Below, one piece after another: positions 17,553 to 25,733 of a stretch of DNA of 64,000 bases (position 1 is its first letter; every line of letters starts with the position of its first letter). The notes under the pieces are model-generated. The model worked only from the letters and a program-made list of their open reading frames with translations. It had not been told where the DNA came from and did no database searches. The DNA lies in contig NZ_MSJP01000110.1 in assembly GCF_014596525.1 (NCBI RefSeq), forward strand, positions 115,804 through 179,803. Reading direction: 5' to 3'. The position numbers and the translations under genes are program-made. This DNA comes from Streptomyces sp. CBMA291 (lineage in GTDB: Bacteria; Actinomycetota; Actinomycetes; Streptomycetales; Streptomycetaceae).

Positions 17553-18050
17553 ATGGCCCCCACCGTCCGGCACACCGTCATCGACAGCCCGTACGAGCCG
17601 CTGACCCTCGTCGCCGTCGACGGCGTCCTCAGCCGCCTCCACATGACCGGCCAGCGCCACCGCCCGCCCGAGGAGACCTTCGGCGAGCCCGACCCGCGCC
17701 CCTTCACCGAGGCCATCCGTCAACTGGACGCCTACTTCGCGGGCGACCTCACCGAGTTCGACCTGCCCCTGCACCTGGTCGGCACCGAGTTCCAGCTCCG
17801 CGTCTGGGCCGAGCTGTGCCGCATCCCGTACGGGGAGACCCGTACCTACGGGGAACTCGCCGCGCTCCTGGGCAACCCCGCCGCCTCCCGGGCCGTCGGC
17901 CTCGCCAACGGCAAGAACCCGGTCGGGGTGATCGTCCCCTGCCATCGGGTGATCGGCGCGGGCGGGGGACTCACCGGCTACGGCGGCGGGCTCGACCGCA
18001 AGCAGCGACTGCTGGCCTTCGAGACGGGCCGCGACGACACGCTCTTCTGA
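17553..18050 (+). CDS. ogt: Methylated-DNA--protein-cysteine methyltransferase
   Basis: A 165-aa suicide repair protein that moves methyl or ethyl groups from O6 of guanine (and O4 of thymine) to its own Cys. The active-site motif VGVIVPCHRV holds the acceptor Cys. The helix-turn-helix with the Arg finger (ASRAVGLANGKNP) and the N-terminal ribonuclease-like domain are present. Length is normal. It follows the Ada/AlkA fusion in the same direction with a 6-base gap and AAGGAG upstream; cotranscription and alkylation-induced expression through the Ada-AraC part are likely. Confidence 0.95.
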   Translation: MAPTVRHTVIDSPYEPLTLVAVDGVLSRLHMTGQRHRPPEETFGEPDPRPFTEAIRQLDAYFAGDLTEFDLPLHLVGTEFQLRVWAELCRIPYGETRTYGELAALLGNPAASRAVGLANGKNPVGVIVPCHRVIGAGGGLTGYGGGLDRKQRLLAFETGRDDTLF

Positions 18051-18096
18051 TCCGGCATCAGGGCCGACCCGGTACCAGAGCCGACCCGGCCGACCC

Positions 18097-18138
18097 GGTA
18101 TCAGGGCCGACCCGGGTACCAGGGCCGACCCTGATACC
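18097..18138. terminator. Bidirectional terminator between ogt and the BCCT gene
   Basis: Inverted repeat GGTATCAGGG (18097-18106) with CCCTGATACC (18129-18138) and a 22-base loop, inside a run of GGGCCGACCC-type repeats that fills 18060-18130. It lies between two convergent genes. Confidence 0.6.
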
Positions 18139-18172
18139 CGGGCGCTGCCCGTGCCGGGCTCCGTACCGCCCC

Positions 18173-19873
18173 TCACTCCTCGCTCTTCGGCGGTCCGTCC
18201 TCCGGCGTACGGCCCGGCCCCGCCCGCCCGGGACCCGGCCGCCCCGGGCCCGTCCCGCGGCCCGGGGTCTGTTCGGTCAACGCCTCCCCGACCAGCGTCC
18301 GCACCGCGTCCCGCAGCCCGTGCAGGGCGTGGTGCCGTGCCGGGCCCGCTCCCGGGTCCTCCCGCAGTTCCTTGACGAGGGCGAAGCACAGCACCAGCAT
18401 CACCACCACGAACGGCAGCGCCACCAGGATCGTCGCCGTCTGGAGCGAGTTCAGACCGCCCGCCACCAGGAGCACCGCCGCCACCGCCGCCATCAGGACG
18501 CCCCAGGTCACCACCAGCCAGGTCGGCGGGTTCAGCGAGCCCCGGCTCGTCAGCGACCCCATCACCAGGGAGGCCGAGTCCGCGCTGGTGATGAAGTACG
18601 TCATGACCAGGATGATCGCGATGACCGAGGTGACCGTGCCGATCGGCAGCGCCTTCAGCATCGCGAACAGCGAGGCTTCCGCCCCGTCCTTCACCGCCGA
18701 CGCCAGATCGGCCGCGCCCGTGGACTCCAGCCGGATCGCCGTTCCGCCCATCACGCAGAACCACACCATCGTCGCGCCCGACGGCACGAGCAGCACGCCC
18801 ACCAGGAACTCCCGGATCGTCCGGCCGCGCGAGATCCGGGCGATGAAGGTGCCGACGAAGGGCGCCCAGGACAGCCACCACGCCCAGTAGAAGATCGTCC
18901 ACGCGCCCAGCCAGCCCTGGTCGGAGAAGGCCCCGGTACGGCTCGCCATCGGCAGCAGCTGGTCGAGATAGCCGCCCACCGAGGCGGGGATGGTGTCCAG
19001 GATGTAGACGGTCGGCCCGAGCAGGAAGACGAACAGCATCAGACAGGCGGCCAGGGCGACGTTCATGGTGGAGAGCCACTTGACGCCCTTGTGCAGCCCG
19101 GAGAACGCCGACAGGACGAAAGCCGCCGAGAGCGCCACGATCACGACCAGCTGGGTGGCCGTGGAGTTGGCCACGTTCATCGTCAGGTTCAGCCCCTCGG
19201 CGACCTGGAGGGCACCGAGCCCCAGACTCGTCGCCGTCCCGAACACCGTCGCGAAGACCGCGAGCAGGTCGATGGCCTTGCCCGGCCAGGACAGCGCCCG
19301 GCGCTCGCCCATCAGCGGAACGAACGCGGAACTCAGCCGGTTGCCCCGGCCCTTGCGGAAGCCCGCGTACGCGAGCGCCAGACCGGCCACGCCGTAGATC
19401 GCCCACGGGGTCAGCGTCCAGTGGAAGAACGAGTACTCCAACGCCGTCCGGGCCGCGTCGCCGGTGCCCGCCGTGACCCCGCTGGCCGGGGGAGGGCTCA
19501 GGAAGTGGGTGAGCGGCTCCCCGACGCCGTAGAACATCAGACCGATGCCCATGCCCGCGCTGAACATCATCGCGATCCAGGCCAACGTGGTGAACTCGGG
19601 CTCCGAGTCGTCCGCGCCCAGTCTGATCCGGCCGAAGCGGCTCAGCGCGATCACCACGCACAACACCAGGAAGGTGTCGGCGGCCACCACGAACAGCCAG
19701 GCGAAGTTGGCGAGGACCCAGCGCAGGGCCGCGGACGAGGCGCTGTCGAAGGAATCACCGCCCAGGGCCGCCCAGGCGACGGCCGCGACGACGGCCCCCA
19801 CCCCGATGGCGATGACCTTGCCGTCGGGCGCGTATCGCTCCCTTGGCTCCTGTTCGATCGGTTCCGTACTCAT
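18173..19873 (-). CDS. BCCT family transporter (betaine/choline/carnitine)
   Basis: A 566-aa secondary transporter with about 12 membrane helices. Diagnostic segments are MFSAGMGIGLMFYGVGEP (the Gly-rich ion/substrate helix) and FYWAWWLSWAPFVGTF followed by RISRGRTIREF, the BCCT signature with the aromatic betaine box. The about 70-residue C-terminal tail is cytosolic and Gly/Pro/Arg-rich, not the helical osmosensor seen in BetP. Probably imports glycine betaine or choline for osmoprotection; exact substrate unknown. Divergent from glycerate kinase, with 112 bases between them. Confidence 0.9.
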   Translation of the reverse strand: MSTEPIEQEPRERYAPDGKVIAIGVGAVVAAVAWAALGGDSFDSASSAALRWVLANFAWLFVVAADTFLVLCVVIALSRFGRIRLGADDSEPEFTTLAWIAMMFSAGMGIGLMFYGVGEPLTHFLSPPPASGVTAGTGDAARTALEYSFFHWTLTPWAIYGVAGLALAYAGFRKGRGNRLSSAFVPLMGERRALSWPGKAIDLLAVFATVFGTATSLGLGALQVAEGLNLTMNVANSTATQLVVIVALSAAFVLSAFSGLHKGVKWLSTMNVALAACLMLFVFLLGPTVYILDTIPASVGGYLDQLLPMASRTGAFSDQGWLGAWTIFYWAWWLSWAPFVGTFIARISRGRTIREFLVGVLLVPSGATMVWFCVMGGTAIRLESTGAADLASAVKDGAEASLFAMLKALPIGTVTSVIAIILVMTYFITSADSASLVMGSLTSRGSLNPPTWLVVTWGVLMAAVAAVLLVAGGLNSLQTATILVALPFVVVMLVLCFALVKELREDPGAGPARHHALHGLRDAVRTLVGEALTEQTPGRGTGPGRPGPGRAGPGRTPEDGPPKSEE

Positions 19874-19985
19874 GCGACCCCACTATGGTCTGAAATATCG
19901 TTACATCTGGGGGTGGCACGCCGTCCGACGCTGCGGATAGGGTCGGCCACGGCGCGACTGCACGTTCGAAAGCAAGGGATTCAAG

Positions 19986-21143
19986 GTGACGGACGGAGCA
20001 GTATCTCGGGATGCCCACGTGCTCGTGGCGGCCGACAAGTTCAAGGGTTCGCTCACGGCCGTGCAGGTCGCGGAGCGGGTCACGGCGGGACTCCGACGGG
20101 TCGTCCCCGGGCTCTCCGTGGAAGCCCTGCCCGTCGCCGACGGCGGCGACGGCACCGTCGCGGCGGCCGTGGCGGCCGGGTTCGAGCGCCGGGAACTCCA
20201 GGTGACGGGACCCGTCGGAGAGCCGGTCACCGCGGCCTTCGCGCTGCGCGGCACCACCGCCGTCGTCGAGATGGCGGAGGCCTCGGGCCTCCAGCGCCTC
20301 CCGGACGGCGTCCTCGCCCCGCTCACCGCCACCACCCACGGCTCCGGTGAACTGCTCGCGGCGGCGCTCGACGCGGGCGCCACCACCCTCGTCTTCGGCG
20401 TCGGCGGCAGCGCCACCACCGACGGCGGCGCGGGCATGCTCACCGCCCTCGGCGCCCGCCTCCTCGACGCGGACGGCGCGCCCGTCGGCCCCGGCGGCGC
20501 GGCCCTCGCCCGGCTGGCCTCCGCCGACCTCTCCGGACTCGACCCCCGGCTCACGACGGTCGATCTGATCCTCGCCGGCGACGTCGACAACCCGCTGACC
20601 GGGCCCAAGGGCGCCGCCGCCGTCTACGGGCCGCAGAAGGGCGCCACCCCGGACGACGTCCGCACCCTGGACGCGGCCCTCGCCCACTACGCCACCGTCC
20701 TGGAGACGGCCATCGGCCCCCGGGCCGCCGAGGCGGCCCTGGCCCCCGGCGCGGGCGGCGCGGGCGGCATCGGCTACGGCGCCCTCATCCTCGGCGCGAG
20801 CTTCCGCCCCGGCATCGAGCTGATGCTGGACGTCCTCGGCTTCGCCCCCGCCCTGGAGCGCGCGACCCTGGTCGTCACCGGGGAGGGCTCCCTCGACGAG
20901 CAGACCCTGCACGGCAAGGCCCCGGCGGGCGTCGCGGCGGCGGCGCGCGCGGCGGGCAAGGAGGTCGTCGCGGTCTGCGGCCGTCTGGCCCTCCCGCCGG
21001 AGGCCCTGGGCGCGGCGGGCATCCGCCGGGCCTACCCCCTCGCGGCCCTGGAACCGGACCCGGCCGCCTCCATGGCGAACGCGGGCCCGCTCCTGGAGGA
21101 GACGGCGGCGGCCATCGCACGCGACTTCCTGGTGGCGGGGTAG
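19986..21143 (+). CDS. Glycerate kinase (GlxK/GarK family)
   Basis: A 385-aa ATP-dependent kinase of the two-domain glycerate kinase family, which phosphorylates D-glycerate to 2- or 3-phosphoglycerate. Family motifs: VLVAADKFKGSLTAVQVAE at the N-terminus, PVADGGDGTVAA, FGVGGSATTDGGAGML, and DVDNPLTGPKGAAAVYGPQK; VTGEGSLDEQTLHGK near the end holds catalytic-site residues. GTG 19986 has AAGGGA upstream. It could feed glycerate from glyoxylate or serine-type metabolism to glycolysis. The glyoxylate-forming ethylmalonyl-CoA genes lie 3 kb downstream, but no regulatory link is shown. Confidence 0.92.
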   Translation: MTDGAVSRDAHVLVAADKFKGSLTAVQVAERVTAGLRRVVPGLSVEALPVADGGDGTVAAAVAAGFERRELQVTGPVGEPVTAAFALRGTTAVVEMAEASGLQRLPDGVLAPLTATTHGSGELLAAALDAGATTLVFGVGGSATTDGGAGMLTALGARLLDADGAPVGPGGAALARLASADLSGLDPRLTTVDLILAGDVDNPLTGPKGAAAVYGPQKGATPDDVRTLDAALAHYATVLETAIGPRAAEAALAPGAGGAGGIGYGALILGASFRPGIELMLDVLGFAPALERATLVVTGEGSLDEQTLHGKAPAGVAAAARAAGKEVVAVCGRLALPPEALGAAGIRRAYPLAALEPDPAASMANAGPLLEETAAAIARDFLVAG

Positions 21144-21510
21144 GGGCGCGGGCGGGACACCGGGGGCGGGCGGGCCCTCAGAGGGAGGCTCCCCAGAGGG
21201 CAGGCACCTCGCCCGGCCCGGCTGCCCGGCCCACCCGCCTGGCCCGGCTGCCCGGCCCACCCGCCCGGCCCGGCCGCCCGGGTGGGGGCACCTCGCCCCT
21301 GGGTGGGGCCCTGCCCTTTCCGTACGCCCACCGCTCCCGTACGCGTACACCTGCCCCACCCGTCACACGCCACGCGCCTTTGCGGGCGCCCCGGGCGCCC
21401 GCCGCCCGCGCACACGCCTCCCGGGCGCTCCCCCCCCGTACGTCCGCCACCGGCCGCACACGCGTCACGGTCGTCACACCCGCGAAACATCCCGGTGCCA
21501 AGCTCGTCGG
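21144..21510. other. Gene-free stretch with 26-bp repeats
   Basis: A 367-base gap between glycerate kinase and a GNAT gene. 21215-21290 is a tandem repeat (25-bp exact core at 21215-21239 and 21241-21265, then a decayed third copy). The rest is extremely GC-rich, with no gene and no clear promoter. Confidence 0.6.
21215..21290 (+). repeat. 26-bp tandem repeat, about 2.5 copies
   Basis: Exact 25-bp core at 21215-21239 and 21241-21265, followed by a diverged partial copy. Confidence 0.85.
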
Positions 21511-22173
21511 ATGAACGTACCGACCGACTCTCCCTCCGCCCCGGCCACCGGCCCGGCCATCGCCCCGGCCCCGGCCCCGGTCACCGGCACGGACGCGGCC
21601 ACAGACCCCGGCACCGGCACCGGTATCGCCATCACCACCGCCACCGGCCCCACCCCCGTCCTGCGTCTCACCCCCGACGAGATCCGTCGGCACTCCGGTG
21701 GCGGGCTCGCCGCTCTCCTCGTCGACGCGGTGGACGACGGGGCCTCCGTGGGCTTCCTCGCGCCCCTGGACACCGCCACGGCCGCGTCCTGGTGGCGCGG
21801 GGCCGCCGACGAGGCCGCGGAGGGGAGCAGGGAGGTCTGGGTGGCGCCGGGCCCGGACGGGAGCCTCGCCGGTGTCGTCACCCTGGTGCGCGGCGGGACG
21901 GCCAACGGGCGGCACCGGGGCGAGGTCTCCCGGCTGCTCGTCCACCGGTCCGCGCGCGGCCGTGGCCTGGCCAGGACCCTGCTCGCCGCCGCCGAGGCGC
22001 ACGCCACCGCCACCGGGCTCACCCTCCTGGTCCTGGACACGCGGACGGACAGCCCGGCCGAGCGCCTCTACCAGGGCACGGGCTGGACCGCCGCAGGGAC
22101 GATCCCGGACTTCGCCGCCGACCCGACGGGCGTCCTGCGCGCCACCACGCTGTACTACAAGCGCCTCGGCTGA
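21511..22173 (+). CDS. GNAT family N-acetyltransferase
   Basis: A 220-aa acetyl-CoA-dependent acetyltransferase. The GNAT core is visible from residue 50: EVSRLLVHRSARGRGLARTL is the acetyl-CoA pyrophosphate loop (RGRGLA), followed by LLVLDTRTDSPAERLYQGTGW, the usual motif B. The first about 50 residues are a low-complexity Ala/Thr/Pro/Gly tail. ATG 21511 has no good Shine-Dalgarno. Substrate unknown; the domain resembles those acting on small amines or antibiotics. A strong terminator follows at 22241. Confidence 0.85.
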   Translation: MNVPTDSPSAPATGPAIAPAPAPVTGTDAATDPGTGTGIAITTATGPTPVLRLTPDEIRRHSGGGLAALLVDAVDDGASVGFLAPLDTATAASWWRGAADEAAEGSREVWVAPGPDGSLAGVVTLVRGGTANGRHRGEVSRLLVHRSARGRGLARTLLAAAEAHATATGLTLLVLDTRTDSPAERLYQGTGWTAAGTIPDFAADPTGVLRATTLYYKRLG

Positions 22174-22240
22174 CCTCGGGCACCGGGCAAGCGGGCAGCG
22201 GGAAACCGGGAGCGGGAAACCGGGCAGCGGGAACCAGGCA

Positions 22241-22287
22241 TACGAAAAGGCCCCGGAGGCGATGTCCGCCTCCGGGGCCTTCTCGTA
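22241..22287. terminator. Strong bidirectional terminator
   Basis: A 14-bp perfect stem (22247-22260 with 22268-22281, AAGGCCCCGGAGGC) with a 7-base loop, extended after one mismatch by TACGA/TCGTA. It lies between the convergent GNAT and pssA genes. Confidence 0.9.
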
Positions 22288-22309
22288 TGTCCCTACATCC
22301 GTACGTCCG

Positions 22310-23182
22310 CTACGGGAGCTGTGCCGCCCGCGCCTCCCGGCTCTCGCGCCGGTTGCCGCGGAAGGTGTTCACCCGCCGGGCGGTCGCGAAGAGCGGGATC
22401 ACCGCGCCCATCACGACCTGGAGCGCACAGCCGGTCTGGAGCAGGAACGCGCCCGCCGGAGCGTCGAACGCCCAGGCGGCCAGCATGCCCATCGCGCCGA
22501 CGATCCAGCTGAGCATCGCCACCGCGAGGATTCCCCGCGGCTTGGGGTACTCGACCCGGCTCACCATCAGCCACGCCACACCGATGATCGCGAGGAGCGT
22601 CGGGATGAACGGCAGCTCCAGGAGGACGATCGACACCACGGTCAGCGCGCCGAAGGGGCTCGGCATGCCCTGGAACATGCCGTCCTTCATCGTCACGCAG
22701 GAGAACCTCGCGAGCCGCAGCACCACCGCGAGGAGCACCACGATCGCGGCGAGGGCCGAGACCTTCTGCTGCGCGTCGTCCGCGACCATTCCGTACACGA
22801 GGACGAAATAGGCCGGGGCCAGTCCGAAGCTGATCAGGTCCGACAGGTTGTCCAGCTCGGCGCCCATCGGCGACGAACGCAGCTTACGGGCCACGATGCC
22901 GTCGAAGAGGTCGAAGATCGCCGCGCACAGCATCAGGATGACGGCGGTGGCGGCGCTGTTGCGCGCCATGCCGGTCTCGGCGCTGCCCGTCAGATGCGGG
23001 ATGAGGATTCCGGTGGTGGTGAAGTACACCGCCATGAATCCACACGTGGCGTTACCGAGCGTGAGGGCGTCCGCTATGGACAACCTCAGCGACAACGGCA
23101 TCTCCTCGGCCTCGTCGGCCGCTTCCTCATCGGTGCCGGCGACCCAGTCGGCGGCCCGTGTGTCGGGATCAATCACGGTCAA
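22310..23182 (-). CDS. pssA: CDP-diacylglycerol--serine O-phosphatidyltransferase
   Basis: A 290-aa integral membrane CDP-alcohol phosphotransferase that joins CDP-diacylglycerol and L-serine to give phosphatidylserine, the precursor of phosphatidylethanolamine. The catalytic CDP-OH-P motif is intact: DGIVARKLRSSPMGAELDN, continuing to the last Asp of LSD. About eight hydrophobic segments follow an acidic N-terminus (EEAADEAEE). Its start overlaps the end of psd: TTG 23182 is placed behind GGGGGTGA, and GTG 23176 is an alternative. The overlap indicates translational coupling with psd. Confidence 0.93.
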   Translation of the reverse strand: MTVIDPDTRAADWVAGTDEEAADEAEEMPLSLRLSIADALTLGNATCGFMAVYFTTTGILIPHLTGSAETGMARNSAATAVILMLCAAIFDLFDGIVARKLRSSPMGAELDNLSDLISFGLAPAYFVLVYGMVADDAQQKVSALAAIVVLLAVVLRLARFSCVTMKDGMFQGMPSPFGALTVVSIVLLELPFIPTLLAIIGVAWLMVSRVEYPKPRGILAVAMLSWIVGAMGMLAAWAFDAPAGAFLLQTGCALQVVMGAVIPLFATARRVNTFRGNRRESREARAAQLP

Positions 23183-23825
23183 TGCGAGTCACCCCCGCTG
23201 TGGTGGCCTGGCCGACCTCGACGGCGACCTCGACACCCTCCGGGAGGTAGATGTCGACGCGCGAGCCGAAGCGGATCAGACCGATGCGATCACCCTGTTC
23301 GACCTTCGTCCCCTGCGGGATGTACGGCACGATGCGGCGGGCGACGGCGCCCGCGATCTGCACCATCTCGATGTCGCCGAGTTCGGTGTCGAAGTGCCAG
23401 ACAACGCGCTCGTTGTTCTCGCTCTCCTTGTTGAACGCCGGCACGAACCCGCCGGGAACGTGTTCCACGGACGTCACCGTGCCGGCCAGCGGCGCGCGGT
23501 TGACGTGGACGTTCAGCGGGCTCATGAAGATGGCGACCCGGGTGCGCCCGTCCTTCCACGGCATGATGCTCTGCACCACGCCGTCGGCGGGGGAGATGAC
23601 CCGGCCCTGAGCGATCTCGCGCTCGGGGTCGCGGAAGAACCACAGCATGCCGGCCGCGAGCGCGGTGGCCGGCACGGCGATGGCCGCGGCGCGCTTCGAC
23701 TTGCGGGCGCGCACGAGGCTGAGCGCCGCGGTGGCGACGGTCGGCAGAAGCCACGGCGATGCTCCGCGCGCGAGGCGTACGCCGTTGAGGCTGTCGCGGT
23801 GTGCAGAGGTTTGGCTGTGGGGCAT
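23169..23825 (-). CDS. psd: Phosphatidylserine decarboxylase proenzyme
   Basis: A 218-aa short-form proenzyme that decarboxylates phosphatidylserine to phosphatidylethanolamine. The self-cleavage site is the Gly-Ser in RFGSRVDIYLP near residue 187, where Ser becomes the pyruvoyl group. Upstream motifs VISPADGVVQ, FMSPLNVHVNRAP and NERVVWHF are typical, and one hydrophobic segment precedes the WFFRDPER motif. ATG 23825 has GAAGG 7 bases upstream. Reads into pssA. Both may be read from a promoter in 23826-23994, which contains a GTTGCG-GGG-CGCAAC hairpin at 23894-23908, or by read-through from the upstream dehydrogenase operon. Confidence 0.93.
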   Translation of the reverse strand: MPHSQTSAHRDSLNGVRLARGASPWLLPTVATAALSLVRARKSKRAAAIAVPATALAAGMLWFFRDPEREIAQGRVISPADGVVQSIMPWKDGRTRVAIFMSPLNVHVNRAPLAGTVTSVEHVPGGFVPAFNKESENNERVVWHFDTELGDIEMVQIAGAVARRIVPYIPQGTKVEQGDRIGLIRFGSRVDIYLPEGVEVAVEVGQATTAGVTRIDRD

Positions 23826-23994
23826 GGATGACCTTCGTAGCGGATGATGCCGCGCTGGCAACGGGGGACGGCGGCTTTCCCGCGATGCTATCGGTTGCGG
23901 GGCGCAACTGGGTAAGGCAGGAACCGAGTCGACGGCCGGAAGACGAACACAGGGTGTGATCTTCTTCGCGGCCGTAACGACCTAAAACCGACAT

Positions 23995-25200
23995 TCAGCC
24001 CTGGATTCGGTACTCCTCAAGGAGTCGGCGGCCAATGATCATTTTCTGGATCTCGGCGGTACCTTCACCGATGAGCAGCATCGGTGCCTCGCGGTAGAGG
24101 CGCTCGATCTCGTACTCCTTCGAGAACCCGTAGCCCCCATGGATACGGAAGGCATCCTCGACGACCTCCTTGCAGTACTCGGCGGCGAGGTACTTCGCCA
24201 TGCCCGCTTCGAGGTCGTTTCGTTCCCCGGAGTCCTTTTTGCGTGCTGCATTCACCATCATGGCATGCGCCGCCTCGACCTTGGTAGCCATCTCGGCGAG
24301 CTTGAACTGAATGGCCTGGTGCTGGGCGATCGCCTTGCCGAAAGTGTGACGTTGCTGGGCATAGGAGACACCGAGTTCGAAAGCACGTTGTGCGACCCCG
24401 CAGCCACGGGCCGCCACATTCACGCGGCCCACCTCCACGCCGTCCATCATTTGGTAAAACCCTCGGCCGGTGACCCCGCCGAGGACCCGATTGGCCGGAA
24501 TGCGAAGTCCGTCCATGACCAGCTCGGTCGTGTCGACGCCCTTGTAACCCATCTTGTCGATCTTTCCCGGGATGGTGAGACCGGGGCGGACCTCCCCGAA
24601 GCCGGGTTCCTTCTCGACGAGGAAGGTCGTCATCGACTTGTGCGGGGCGGTGCCCTCCGGGTGGCCTTCGTCACTTCGTACGAGCACGGCCACGAGCGAG
24701 GAGGTGCCGCCGTTGGTCAGCCACATCTTCTGGCCGTCGAGGACGTACTCCTCGCCGTCCCGCACCGCCTTCGAGGTGATGGCCGACACGTCCGAGCCGA
24801 GCCCCGGCTCCGACATCGAGAACGCGCCACGCGTCTCGCCCGCCGCCATCCGGGGCAGGAAGTACTCCTTCTGCTCCGGCGTGCCGTGCTGCTTCAGCAT
24901 GTACGCCACGATGAAGTGCGTGTTGATGATGCCGGAGACCGACATCCACCCCCGCGCGATCTCCTCCACGCAGAGCGCGTAGGTGAGCAGCGACTCGCCC
25001 AGACCCCCGTACTCCTCGGGAATCATCAGACCGAAGACGCCCAGCTCCTTGAGCCCGTCGACGATCTGCTGCGGGTACTCGTCACGGTGTTCGAGGTCCG
25101 TCGCGACCGGCAGGATCTCCTTGTCGACGAAGTCCCGGACGGTGGCGAGGATCTCCTGCTGGACATCGGTCAGACCGTGGGTCTGGGCGAGACGCGCCAT
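23995..25200 (-). CDS. mcd: Acyl-CoA dehydrogenase, probable (2S)-methylsuccinyl-CoA dehydrogenase
   Basis: A 401-aa FAD enzyme with the standard acyl-CoA dehydrogenase folds: N-terminal helices, GAFSMSEPGLGSDVSAI in the beta domain, and the C-terminal helices with LIGEGTAEIQ, whose Glu aligns with the catalytic base. In the ethylmalonyl-CoA pathway a dedicated dehydrogenase turns methylsuccinyl-CoA into mesaconyl-CoA. Family membership is certain; the substrate comes from position, as the last gene of a run with ccr, meaA, a CoA-ester lyase and a MaoC hydratase, 3 bases after the MaoC gene. Start ATG 25200. Length is shorter than the roughly 550-residue Mcd of alphaproteobacteria, so the substrate call is tentative. 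Confidence 0.85.
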   Translation of the reverse strand: MARLAQTHGLTDVQQEILATVRDFVDKEILPVATDLEHRDEYPQQIVDGLKELGVFGLMIPEEYGGLGESLLTYALCVEEIARGWMSVSGIINTHFIVAYMLKQHGTPEQKEYFLPRMAAGETRGAFSMSEPGLGSDVSAITSKAVRDGEEYVLDGQKMWLTNGGTSSLVAVLVRSDEGHPEGTAPHKSMTTFLVEKEPGFGEVRPGLTIPGKIDKMGYKGVDTTELVMDGLRIPANRVLGGVTGRGFYQMMDGVEVGRVNVAARGCGVAQRAFELGVSYAQQRHTFGKAIAQHQAIQFKLAEMATKVEAAHAMMVNAARKKDSGERNDLEAGMAKYLAAEYCKEVVEDAFRIHGGYGFSKEYEIERLYREAPMLLIGEGTAEIQKMIIGRRLLEEYRIQG

Positions 25201-25203
25201 GGC

Positions 25204-25728
25204 TTACTTCTCCGGCTTCTTGGAGGGCTCGACGAGTTCGGGACGGCCGGGCTGCTCCCCGCCGCGTTCCTTGATGTACGTCTCGGTGGGGACCATCACC
25301 TTGCGGCGGAAGACGCACACCAGGGTGCCGTCCTGCTTGTAGCCCTTGGTCTCGACGTGGACGATGCCGCGGTCGTTCCTCGACTTCGACGGGGTCTTGC
25401 CGAGGACCGTGGTCTCGCCGTAGACGGTGTCGCCGTGGAAGGTCGGCGCCACGTGCCGCAGCGACTCGATCTCCAGGTTGGCGATGGCCTTGCCGGAGAC
25501 GTCCGGCACGGACATGCCGAGCAGCAGCGAGTAGACGTAGTTGCCGACGACGACGTTCCTGCCGAAGTCCGTCGTGTTCTCGGCGTAGTTCGCGTCCAGG
25601 TGCAGCGGGTGGTGGTTCATCGTCAGCAGGCAGAAAAGGTGGTCGTCGTACTCCGTGACCGTCTTTCCCGGCCAGTGCTTGTAGACGGCACCGACTTCGA
25701 ACTCCTCATAGGTACGGCCGAACTGCAT
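25204..25728 (-). CDS. MaoC-like hydratase, probable mesaconyl-CoA hydratase
   Basis: A 174-aa hot-dog-fold hydratase. The MaoC catalytic Asp/His region appears as MNHHPLHLDANYAENTTDFG, followed by VVVGNYVYSLLLGM. In this operon it should add water to mesaconyl-CoA to give beta-methylmalyl-CoA, the substrate of the lyase encoded just upstream. Proteobacterial Mch has two fused hot-dog domains (about 340 aa); this is a single domain that probably acts as a dimer. ATG 25728 has GGAGG 10 bases upstream, inside the end of the lyase gene. Confidence 0.85.
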   Translation of the reverse strand: MQFGRTYEEFEVGAVYKHWPGKTVTEYDDHLFCLLTMNHHPLHLDANYAENTTDFGRNVVVGNYVYSLLLGMSVPDVSGKAIANLEIESLRHVAPTFHGDTVYGETTVLGKTPSKSRNDRGIVHVETKGYKQDGTLVCVFRRKVMVPTETYIKERGGEQPGRPELVEPSKKPEK

Positions 25729-25733
25729 CGGGA

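Noticed and set aside
15789..19661. Open frame of about 1290 codons on the minus strand
   Set aside because: It runs antisense to the well-supported Ada/AlkA and Ogt genes and overlaps the BCCT gene in another frame. Composition is Gly/Arg/Ala-rich with no domain, as expected from GC-rich shadow frames.
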